The notes under the pieces were generated by a model. The model saw only the letters and a list, made by a program, of their open reading frames with translations, made no database searches and was not told the DNA's origin. Source: Hyphomicrobium sp. (lineage in GTDB: Bacteria; Pseudomonadota; Alphaproteobacteria; Rhizobiales; Hyphomicrobiaceae). Taken from it: 64,000 nt of DNA. Both the position numbers and the translations under genes were made by a program. Below, piece after piece: positions 8,486-16,314 of this stretch; positions within the stretch are counted from its first letter, which is position 1; the number at the start of each line of letters is the position of its first letter. The DNA lies in the NCBI GenBank assembly GCA_016716675.1, contig JADJVG010000013.1:43655-107654 (forward strand), in the 5' to 3' direction.

Positions 8486-9793
8486 ATGAATTGCGCTCCA
8501 CTCAGGTCTGCCGTTTTTCCTGCCAATAGTCCTAAATGGGATATCGTTGTCGCGTCTGTCTTTCTGATTGCGACGACGGCCGGTCTGATTAGCGCGAAGA
8601 CCATGGCGTTCTCGGGCGCGATATTTATCGCACTACTAACTATAACCTATGCGGTACGGGGCAATCTCTCAATCGCGCTCTTCAAACAAAGCAGCGCGAC
8701 GCTTCCTGTCACCGGATTTCTTCTGCTCACGGCGGCGTCTATTTTTTGGGTACCGGACCCAATGGCGGTCCTCCCGTCGATCATGTCCGTGACGTGCCTG
8801 GGCTTTTCCGTTTTGCTCGCCATCCGGATGCTGGCGGCAGGCACGCCTTCTGATGCGGCCCGATTAGCTGAATCGCTGTGGATTGGGCTGTTAATTGGAC
8901 TCGTCTATCTGCTCCTGCGCAACGCGACGCAAGGTGCGGCGGACCGCTTATTTTTGCCGAACATAGCATCCACGGTCCTCACGATCGGAGCAGGTGAGAT
9001 TACGCGCTCGACGGCACCCGCATCACTACTCATCGGCCCCGCCTTGTTAGCGCTGGCAGCCGGAATCAACGCGCCGTGGCGCGGCATTTTTTCTGCAATG
9101 ATCGTGATCGCCGCAATCTTGGCGGTCGCTGTGTCACCGCACGAAACATCGAAGCTCGCGCTGGTCGCAGGGGCCGTCGTGTTCGCCATCGCATACGTCT
9201 CCGACCGTTGGGCCTATCGCCTATTGCAGGTTGGTTGGGTGTCGATCTGCCTGTTGATCGTTCCGCTTGCAATCTTCGCCAAGTCCCAAGACCTGCAGAA
9301 CGCCAAGTGGCTTCAGAGAACAGCCCAACAACGGATCCTGATCTGGAACGAGTTTGCACAAAAAACATTGGACGCGCCGTTGCTTGGCCATGGCTTTGAC
9401 GTGGCGGCGGTGACCAAGCCGATCATCCCTGGCTTTGCGGAACTGCCTTACTTACAATCCGGCAAGAAAGTGCCGGCGAAATTGGTACCCTACCTCGCCA
9501 TTCACCCTCACAATGTCTATCTGCAGGTCTGGTTTGAGTTCGGTGCCGTCGGTGCAGCGCTGATGCTCGCGGCTGGACTGGCCACGCTCGCAGGGCTGGC
9601 GCGGCTGAGCCCGCACCAAAGACCGTTGCTATATGCGACGGCCGGAGCAGCAGCAGTCATGATCTTTTCAAGCTACGGGCTGTGGCAGATCTGGTTTGTG
9701 GGGATGCTTGCGTTCTCTGCAATCGCCTGTGCCATCGCGATCAAGGTATCGAGCACCCCAATCGCCGCCGAAGCCAACCCCACCGAAGCGTAG
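8486..9793 (+). CDS. O-antigen ligase family (Wzy_C) membrane protein
   Basis: About 435 residues with 10-12 predicted transmembrane segments. The Wzy_C signature is present: Gln-Arg-Ile-Leu-Ile-Trp-Asn-Glu before a large periplasmic loop, then His-Pro-His-Asn-Val-Tyr-Leu-Gln-Val-Trp-Phe-Glu-Phe-Gly. Such proteins join or polymerise surface polysaccharides on the periplasmic face. The frame is open from 8327, but its first 53 residues are not membrane-like; ATG 8486 follows GACGG. The gene stands apart from any glycosyltransferase cluster. Its stop codon (9791-9793) lies exactly where the anomalous T-free DNA begins, so the true C-terminus could be longer. Confidence 0.75.
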   Translation: MNCAPLRSAVFPANSPKWDIVVASVFLIATTAGLISAKTMAFSGAIFIALLTITYAVRGNLSIALFKQSSATLPVTGFLLLTAASIFWVPDPMAVLPSIMSVTCLGFSVLLAIRMLAAGTPSDAARLAESLWIGLLIGLVYLLLRNATQGAADRLFLPNIASTVLTIGAGEITRSTAPASLLIGPALLALAAGINAPWRGIFSAMIVIAAILAVAVSPHETSKLALVAGAVVFAIAYVSDRWAYRLLQVGWVSICLLIVPLAIFAKSQDLQNAKWLQRTAQQRILIWNEFAQKTLDAPLLGHGFDVAAVTKPIIPGFAELPYLQSGKKVPAKLVPYLAIHPHNVYLQVWFEFGAVGAALMLAAGLATLAGLARLSPHQRPLLYATAGAAAVMIFSSYGLWQIWFVGMLAFSAIACAIAIKVSSTPIAAEANPTEA

Positions 9794-11290
9794 GCGCGGT
9801 CGGCGCGCGCCCGGGGCGCCGGGGGGCCCCCCCGGCCGCCGCCCGCCACCGCGCCGGCGCCCCCGCCGGCCGCGCCCCCCGGCCGCCCCGCGCGCAGCCA
9901 CCCCCCCGCCCGCCCGGCGGCCCCGCCCCCCGCCGCGCCCGCCGCACCGAACGCCGAAACGGCCGCGGGCGACGGGACCCCCGCCGCCGCGCACGCCACC
10001 CGACCACAACAAGCCCGCGCCGTTGACACCCCGGAACCGCAAAGCACCCCACCAAAGACAGACGACCTACGCCCGAAATGTCCGACAGACCGACACCAAA
10101 AGGCGGCGGGGGGTGCGCGGAACGCACGACCAAGCGGGCAGACGAACGAAACATGAACGAGGCGAAAGGCCCGACGCGCGCGCGGCGAGCGACGACCAAA
10201 CCGACGGAGGTCGCCAAGAACGAGCACACAGGCGGAACGCAGCGGCGGCCGCCTCAGTGCGCAACGCCCCACTCCCCACGCCGAACCCGCAAAACCTCGC
10301 AAGACGCGGTCGGCCGGGAAGCCACCGCCCCACACACACAAGCACCACGGAGAAGAAAAGGCCACGGTCGAGGAGACCGCACGGACCGAAAGAATCACGC
10401 ACAAAAGACGGACGAGCGTAAGGAAGTATTCAGACGACAGTGACGCGATCCCCGCGAGCAAAAGCGGGCGGCCGACGGCGGAGAGCCGCAAGACGGCGTC
10501 GAACGCGACCCAAGGAACGAAACGGCGGCAGTGTCGACGCCCAAGCGTGGGAGAGGAGACCGCCGGCAAACTCCGGAAAGCGGACAACGCGACCGAAAAC
10601 GACAAAACCAACCCCGACAGACGCCGCGAGCGGGCGACGAACAAACGCCGCCGCGCCCGGTTGGTGGGCGTGCGCCGAAGGTCTACCGCCCCGCACCCGC
10701 AGGAGGGGCGCCGCGCGCGCGCGGGCGCGCGCGCCGGCGGTCCGGCTACGCGCGTCGCGCGGCGGAGGCAGCGGACACAAAGCGCGTACCCGAGAAACAC
10801 GTCGCAAGCGGGGCGGACGCAGCGGCAGGGAACGCGAGCACCGCACCCGGCGGGCCGCAACACGTTGAGCCCCCGTGGTCGGACGCGCGGCGAGGCCGCC
10901 GCCCGGCTGGCGTCGCGAGACGCGCGAGTGTCTGGCTGACGTGGACACCGCCGGGGTGGGCGTGTTGCCGCGAAGACGCACGAGCGCGCGGAGGCCGCGC
11001 GACGCACGACCGGCACGGAACGACGTCGCGGCGCTGCGCGGCAGTTGGAGACCGGTGTCGGCCGGCACACACCAGCCCGGCAACGCACAGAACGGCTTCA
11101 CGAGTCGTCACGGCCGGCACGGGACGAAGCCTGAGAGCGCCGCCGAACGCGGGAGGCGCGCCAGACACGGCGGACGAACACGAGGAACGGCCCCACACGA
11201 GCCTCAACGGGCCCACACCAAACGAGTTGCAGACGGTCCACGGAGGACCATAACCAGAACGGGAGTCCACTAAAACGAGACCACGGGGGG
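9794..11290. other. Compositionally aberrant segment, probable sequence artefact
   Basis: Right after the stop codon of the preceding gene the plus strand becomes almost pure G+C. There is no A from 9794 to 9847 and no T at all from 9801 to 10022. A then becomes common while T stays rare (a few per 60 bases to about 11000), and T recovers gradually toward 11300. Flanking genes have ordinary composition. Because every stop codon on either strand needs a T on this strand, all six frames are spuriously open; the translated products are Arg/Pro/Gly-rich and match no family. I annotate no gene here. Confidence 0.8.
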
Positions 11291-11646
11291 GGGGTCAATT
11301 GCGGGTAACAAGTTTAACACACCCGGTTCAGCAAACCGACACACTCCTGAAGTTATGGACACCGTGGCCGCCCACCCGAAAGGCGCCGGCCGGGGACCTG
11401 AGTTATGAACCAAGCAATGCGAACACACATTGTCCACCACGCCGAACAGACACAACGAAAGTTACCAACGAGGCCTGAACATTGCTGTGTGGTAAAACGA
11501 CCCGCGCCGTGGCGGGGCGAGCATCTTCACCCACTGATTTGCTCAACTGTGCAATTGAGGTTCTTCGTGCGTTTCACGAATGCTCATGCCGCAGAACAGC
11601 GGCCCCCGTTGGGGTTGAAACGGCCGGCAATTGAGAATTGGAAAAT
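11291..11646. other. Intergenic DNA without a recognisable gene
   Basis: After a run of ten G (about 11285-11294) the composition returns toward normal, although T remains somewhat scarce to about 11450. I see no credible reading frame with a ribosome site, no tRNA and no clear terminator. It separates the aberrant segment from tRNA-His and would carry the 3' flank of that tRNA transcript. Confidence 0.5.
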
Positions 11647-11723
11647 TGGTACCGCCTCCCCGGATCGAACGGGGGACCTCTGGTTCCACAAACCAGCGTT
11701 CTAACCAGCTGAACTAAGGCGGC
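11647..11723 (-). tRNA. tRNA-His (GTG)
   Basis: 77 bases on the minus strand fold into a canonical cloverleaf. The acceptor is GCCGCCT/AGGCGGT. The anticodon stem CTGGT/ACCAG encloses loop TTGTGGA, giving anticodon GTG for histidine. The T arm is CCCCG-TTCGATC-CGGGG, and CCA is encoded. Position 73 is A and the first pair is G1-U72. This is the pattern described for alphaproteobacterial tRNA-His that lacks the usual G-1:C73 pair and is charged by a divergent HisRS. Confidence 0.95.
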
Positions 11724-11789
11724 CCTGGCGTTCGCCATCCCGGCATTTTGACGCAATGAGGGTCTTTCAACCCTTATCCTCAAACCCCG

Positions 11790-11820
11790 AAAAAGCAAAC
11801 AACCCGGCATTTCGCCGGGG
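11790..11820 (-). terminator. Rho-independent terminator-like hairpin, minus strand
   Basis: Read on the minus strand, CCCGGC (11819-11814) pairs with GCCGGG (11808-11803) around a 5-base loop. It is followed by TTGTTTGCTTTTT (11802-11790). It lies 67 bases upstream of tRNA-His on the same strand, so it would end a transcript coming from about 11830-12300, where I find no convincing protein gene. It may be the end of an unrecognised small RNA or a spurious hairpin. Confidence 0.45.
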
Positions 11821-12318
11821 ACCTCCTTATAGAGGCCAGACCCGGTGGCCTGCAACACCTAATCCATGAACAATTTTCGCATGTAACGCCGCACCTTGCA
11901 GCCGTTATGTGGGTCGCGGACCAGACCGGATGGCGCGCGGCGGCAGGGCATCGCGCACGGCGACTTGCGCGACCGATCACGTGATGACGGGTGGGCGGCA
12001 CACTGAGACGGAACGTCGGGCCCCGAGCGTATGCGGCATCCACCACAGCCGACCGTCACGGCTACCGCCGCTGCTTTTGCTTTTATTCGTTGCGAGCACA
12101 CCTTGCAGCTTGCGCGGACCGAAACGGAATTCGGAAAAGCGTTTGAAAATCTCTGCGACATGACGAGAGTGACTTACAAACATTGTAGGAATCCCTGTAA
12201 GCAGTGTAATGAATACTGCGTCGCTTAGCGGCCCCGCTATTCGCACATTGAATGCGCACAATGATGTCGTCAGTTTTTTGCAATCTTAATTGAGACGCCT
12301 CACACCGTTGGGCTCAAA
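11821..12318. other. Intergenic region upstream of the subtilase gene
   Basis: About 500 bases without a supported gene. A 100-codon minus-strand frame (12161-11859) ends before the hairpin at 11790-11820 but has no recognisable domain and unusual Cys/Arg content, so it is not called. CATTG (12246-12250) and CAATG (12259-12263) form a short inverted repeat about 55 bases before the subtilase start, which could be an operator or chance. Confidence 0.4.
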
Positions 12319-14469
12319 ATGCAGAATAGGCAGATCCAAAAGTATTCCCGCTTGCACCGTATCGCGCCCAGTCGCGTGGGACTCGGATGCCTACTTGGGT
12401 TGGCGGCTTTGTTTTCCAGCACCAGCGTCGATTTCACGCTGAACTCGGCGCCATCCGTTGCTTCGATTTCGCTGCGTTTCTCAGCCTCGCCAGCCTATGC
12501 CGATGACCGCGATGACGCACGCGAGATGCAGGAATTTGCGCGAGAACAGAGACGCGAACAAAAACGCCAGCAGCGGGAAGCCGCTGAGGAAGCGAAGCGG
12601 CTCGAGAGAGAGGCGCGCCAGCAAGCCCGCGAAGCGGCGAGAGCGCAGCGCGACACTCAAGGCCGCTCCAGCGGCGTCGGCACCGGATGGACAGACCGCG
12701 GGACGTCGAAATCTCAACCGGTTTCCGTCCGCTCCGGCACTTCGAGCACGACGGATCAGGCGCTGCCACTCGGCGGAACTGCGCCCGTTTTGAAGCGGTC
12801 AGGCACGTCGTCGACAACCGACCGCGCTCCGAAAGTTGATAAATCGGAAAGCTCTGAAGGTCGCCACGATATCGAAGAGGAAATTATCGATCCCGGCCCA
12901 CCGCCGACCGTCGAGAAATGGCTGAAACAGCTGATCGGGCCAAAGCCCGCCAGCCCAGAGCGTGCTGTGGCACCCGCCGTGCCGAACAATCAAAACAAAA
13001 ACGCCAAATCAGAATTACCGGGCCAGGCCTCGCCCGTTAAGCCGGCGAAAACGCCACAACCTGCGGTCCAGGCGGCAACCACAACCAAGCCTGGCGCACC
13101 GGCCCCGGTCAGTGTGAATGCAAATGAAAAAGCAGCGGCCAAATCGAAGTCTGCAGCCACGCACGTGATCGAGCCGATCGAATTTCCCGAATTCCCGATG
13201 CCAGAGGTGCTGGCAATTGACGCATCTTCCGAAACCCTATCCGTCGCGCGGGAACTCGGTTTCAAGGCCGCGACATCGACCAACTTGTCCGAACTGAATT
13301 TGAACATTCGCACGCTGATGCCGCCGAAGGGCATGACGGCTGCATCCGCTCAGGCACTACTGAAGCGCAAATTACCCGGCGCAACATTTGCCGTGAACAA
13401 GAAATATCGCATCTACCGCACCGCGAGCTACAACGCCGCGACGCCTCGCGGGCAGCCCGTCGCGACGCCAGGCAATGCAGCATCGCCATGTGCCATTGAT
13501 CGCTGCTTCGCCAAGGACGTCATTGGCTGGAAACCGGAGCTGCAGAGTTGCGTCACCGGCATGAAGATCGGCATCATTGACACGGCCGTCGACATCAAGC
13601 ACCCGGCGTTCCAACACAAGAAAATCGAGACGGCTCACTTCTCGCGCGCCGGCAAGCCAGGGCCGAACTGGCATGGAACCGGAGTAACGGCTCTCCTTGC
13701 CGGCGACAGCAACAGCGGTACGCCAGGCCTCATTCCGGACGCCAAATTCTACGTCGCTGACGTATTCCACGCCGACGAAGACAGCGAACCCGCCAGCGAC
13801 ACGCTGAGTATGCTGCGCGCTTTCGATTGGATGGAAGCCAAGGGCGTTAAGATCATCAACATGAGCCTCACTGGGCCGCCGGATGCATTAATCCAAAAGG
13901 CCATAACCAAACTATCGGCAAAGGGCATCCTGCTGGTGGCGGCAGCTGGCAACGACGGACCAAGCGCCGGACCGAGCTATCCGGCAGCGTATGATCAGGT
14001 GATCGCCGTGACGGCGGTGAACAAGAATTTGCAGAATTATCGCTACGCTAATCGCGGGGCTTATATCGATATCGCCGCGCCCGGCGTCGCGATCTGGACC
14101 GCATTGCCAGGATCACAACAGGGCTACCACTCTGGCACATCTTTCGCGACGCCCTATGTCACGGCATCGCTCGCGGCGCTATATCCGCGCATTGCCGGAC
14201 AGAAAACCGACGAGGCGCTGCAGGCGCTTCACTTCCAGGATCTCGGCGAGCCGGGAGACGATCCTGTCTACGGCCGCGGCTTATTGTTGGCACCAGCCTC
14301 GTGCACGGGTGGCCAGGTTGCCAGCCGGCGAACGTCGCCCACGCCAAGAGAGTCGTCACAGCCCACCCCGTCGTCCCTCGGTTTCTTTGAACCGTCGAGC
14401 TCGTCGCCCGCGCAGGCCGACCCCACCGAAGCATTGCCCTGGCTTGGCCTGCAAGGATCTGGAAACTAG
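12319..14469 (+). CDS. Exported S8 family (subtilisin-like) serine peptidase
   Basis: A 716-residue protein. An N-terminal signal or anchor (hydrophobic segment at about residues 17-35) is followed by a Glu/Arg/Gln-rich predicted coiled coil (about 70-110) and a long Ser/Pro/Lys/Ala-rich linker to about residue 300. The subtilase domain has all catalytic residues: Asp421 (Ile-Ile-Asp-Thr-Ala-Val-Asp), His452 (Trp-His-Gly-Thr-Gly-Val) and Ser608 (Ser-Gly-Thr-Ser-Phe-Ala-Thr-Pro), plus the oxyanion Asn in Ala-Ala-Gly-Asn-Asp-Gly. A Cys pair before the domain may form a disulfide. It converges on an ECF sigma/anti-sigma pair, which suggests envelope-stress proteolysis, but no cleavage target is visible. 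Confidence 0.9.
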   Translation: MQNRQIQKYSRLHRIAPSRVGLGCLLGLAALFSSTSVDFTLNSAPSVASISLRFSASPAYADDRDDAREMQEFAREQRREQKRQQREAAEEAKRLEREARQQAREAARAQRDTQGRSSGVGTGWTDRGTSKSQPVSVRSGTSSTTDQALPLGGTAPVLKRSGTSSTTDRAPKVDKSESSEGRHDIEEEIIDPGPPPTVEKWLKQLIGPKPASPERAVAPAVPNNQNKNAKSELPGQASPVKPAKTPQPAVQAATTTKPGAPAPVSVNANEKAAAKSKSAATHVIEPIEFPEFPMPEVLAIDASSETLSVARELGFKAATSTNLSELNLNIRTLMPPKGMTAASAQALLKRKLPGATFAVNKKYRIYRTASYNAATPRGQPVATPGNAASPCAIDRCFAKDVIGWKPELQSCVTGMKIGIIDTAVDIKHPAFQHKKIETAHFSRAGKPGPNWHGTGVTALLAGDSNSGTPGLIPDAKFYVADVFHADEDSEPASDTLSMLRAFDWMEAKGVKIINMSLTGPPDALIQKAITKLSAKGILLVAAAGNDGPSAGPSYPAAYDQVIAVTAVNKNLQNYRYANRGAYIDIAAPGVAIWTALPGSQQGYHSGTSFATPYVTASLAALYPRIAGQKTDEALQALHFQDLGEPGDDPVYGRGLLLAPASCTGGQVASRRTSPTPRESSQPTPSSLGFFEPSSSSPAQADPTEALPWLGLQGSGN

Positions 14470-14520
14470 CTGGATTTTACTTGGAAAGTCGCGCCTGTCG
14501 TTGCGCACTTAGAAAGAGTA

Positions 14521-14625
14521 GAGGCTTCCTTCCATCCCATTGCCCGCCAGCGGGATGGCCAGCTTCAGGATGAAAAGAAGCCTCATCTGTGCGGACCGCG
14601 TACCCCCCGGTACTTCCGGTCCGCA
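14521..14625. other. Structured inverted repeats between convergent genes
   Basis: GAGGCTTC (14521-14528) pairs with GAAGCCTC (14577-14584), enclosing a second stem CCATCCC (14532-14538)/GGGATGG (14552-14558). Next to it, TGCGGACC (14590-14597) pairs with GGTCCGCA (14618-14625), with an inner GTACC/GGTAC stem. On the minus strand the outer pair is followed by a pyrimidine-rich tract. The element probably terminates or protects the 3' ends of the convergent subtilase and anti-sigma transcripts. Confidence 0.45.
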
Positions 14626-14691
14626 TGTACGTTGCGATGGCAGCGCTTTCACCGCCACGCCAATGCGCATCGTCAACGTAGCGTGCCGCAC

Positions 14692-15492
14692 TCACGGCGC
14701 CGGCGTTTTCCAGTCATCCGACATGACCGTCGCTTCGACATCCGGACTCAGCACATCTCCTGAAATCAGGTCGTCGACGATGGCGTCGATGCTTTGCAAA
14801 CTATCTTTGCCCGCTGGAATGATCTGATGGTCCTTCGCCGGCTTCGGCGTGAAGGCCTGTTGCGCTTCAATCCGCCACTGACCGCCGCTCGCGCGGCACG
14901 CGACCCCGCCAAAAGCCTGCGCCGCCGTGCGCGTGATCACATACTGGCGGCAGTAGCTGTTATCAGCCGTCGAAAACGTGAAAACCGGTTCGATGGTTGC
15001 TGTGTCGCCAGCTATTGCGTGCGTGACTTTGCTGCCGCTCGCCGCCGTCTCCAGCGCGCTGCGCAAGCCGTCTGCGGCCACGCGTTCCCCCGCCTGAGAA
15101 ACCACAAGACCGTAATCGGCATCCACTGGGCCAGACCCATTGAGGAACCAGAAGCCACTTGCGCCAATCGCCAGCATCGCCACGGAGGCGGCCAGCGCCA
15201 TATACGACGGCTGCCGCCACGATGGCGCCGGGCGCGACGCGCGTGCGGGTCGCGCATCTTCAAACCGGATCACCGGGTTCGCCACCACGGCATCGATCAG
15301 GCGCTGCGGCACCGGCTCATGCATCGGCCGATCGAAAAGTTCGGCAAGGCCGCGCCCGGTGGCGGCAAACACATCGAGGCGGTGCAAGCCATCGGCAGAG
15401 GATTGCAGATAGGCTTCGACCCGCGCACGTTGGGCGGTGTCCAATTCGCCATCGGCGAACGCCATCAACATCTCGTCGGAGATCTCGCTCAC
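14692..15492 (-). CDS. Membrane anti-sigma factor
   Basis: 266 residues. The N-terminal segment (Asp-Glu-Met-Leu-Met-Ala-Phe-Ala-Asp-Gly-Glu-Leu) resembles the anti-sigma domain of ECF regulators but lacks the His-x3-Cys-x2-Cys zinc motif. One transmembrane helix lies at about residues 112-130. The periplasmic part contains a cysteine pair and a conserved-looking Tyr-Cys-Arg-Gln-Tyr. It would hold the adjacent sigma factor inactive at the inner membrane. Its start overlaps the sigma stop by 4 bases (ATGA), the usual coupling that keeps the two in balance. Confidence 0.82.
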   Translation of the reverse strand: MSEISDEMLMAFADGELDTAQRARVEAYLQSSADGLHRLDVFAATGRGLAELFDRPMHEPVPQRLIDAVVANPVIRFEDARPARASRPAPSWRQPSYMALAASVAMLAIGASGFWFLNGSGPVDADYGLVVSQAGERVAADGLRSALETAASGSKVTHAIAGDTATIEPVFTFSTADNSYCRQYVITRTAAQAFGGVACRASGGQWRIEAQQAFTPKPAKDHQIIPAGKDSLQSIDAIVDDLISGDVLSPDVEATVMSDDWKTPAP

Positions 15493-16019
15493 CGCGTTCC
15501 TCCATCGGCCAGAACGGCTGGGCGCTCGCCGGTTGCACTGATCGCCTCATGCAGGGCTTTGCGCGCCCGCGCGAGGCGGCTCATCACTGTACCAATCGGG
15601 ATGCCGAGGGCGTCAGCGGCGTCTTTGTAGGACAAGCCGTCGATGCAGACGTGGGCGATGACCAATTGCTGATCGGGTGGAAGCTTGGAGATGCTTTTTG
15701 CGACGACCTGCAACGTCAACCGGTTCTCGGTCACATCGCGGCCATCGCTGCCCGCTAGATCGAGGGCGGTATCGACATCAACGACCTCACCACGAACTTT
15801 CTGGGACCGCATGCGGTCGAACCACAGGTTTTGAGCGATACGATACATCCAACTGTCCAACCGCGTTCCAGGTTGCCACTGATCGGCATTTGCGAGCGCA
15901 CGCGCGCACGTGTCCTGAACAAGGTCATCCGCCTTGTCCAAGCTTCCCGTTAAAGCGTAAGCGAACCGCCGTAACCGCGGCAGCAGCTCCACCATCCGAT
16001 CCCGGATGTCATTCGCCAC
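15489..16019 (-). CDS. ECF-type RNA polymerase sigma factor
   Basis: 176 residues with only sigma-70 regions 2 and 4. Region 2 (about residues 12-75) contains Ala-Asp-Asp-Leu-Val-Gln-Asp-Thr and Ser-Trp-Met-Tyr-Arg-Ile-Ala-Gln-Asn for core binding and -10 melting. Region 4 (about 115-165) has the helix-turn-helix Ser-Tyr-Lys-Asp-Ala-Ala-Asp-Ala-Leu-Gly-Ile-Pro-Ile-Gly-Thr-Val, which reads the -35 element. It is cotranscribed with the anti-sigma gene. ECF genes often activate their own promoter; I could not identify a convincing one in 16020-16300. Confidence 0.9.
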   Translation of the reverse strand: MANDIRDRMVELLPRLRRFAYALTGSLDKADDLVQDTCARALANADQWQPGTRLDSWMYRIAQNLWFDRMRSQKVRGEVVDVDTALDLAGSDGRDVTENRLTLQVVAKSISKLPPDQQLVIAHVCIDGLSYKDAADALGIPIGTVMSRLARARKALHEAISATGERPAVLADGGTR

Positions 16020-16314
16020 AGGCGCTATCCCCCGCCAGCACGCAACAACAACGCCTCGGGCGCTGTGTTATTCCCCAAAATCTCATTTTCGACACAAATT
16101 CCGCTTGCGACGGTTTTGCGTCGGCGCATCGCCTGACACCCCACGAGCCCGCCGATGCTTGCCCTCGGCCAATTTGCCGGCTGCGGGCGTGCGCTAGAGC
16201 AGAAACTGGGGGTGTGCCTAAAAAATGGCGTTCAGCCCATGCCCTAGTTCATAAATCGCGTATAAGATGGCAACGTCAGGCTCTAACACATTCTGAACTT
16301 TGGCGATTTTCAAT

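Noticed and set aside
9673..11253. Long open frames on both strands (up to 471 codons) encoding Arg/Pro/Gly-rich proteins
   Set aside because: They are open only because the plus strand lacks T, so no stop codon can occur on either strand. They have no ribosome sites, no family resemblance and begin inside the ligase gene.
11859..12161. 100-codon minus-strand frame ending before the terminator-like hairpin
   Set aside because: No ribosome site, no domain, odd Cys/Arg composition; kept only as a possible small-RNA region.
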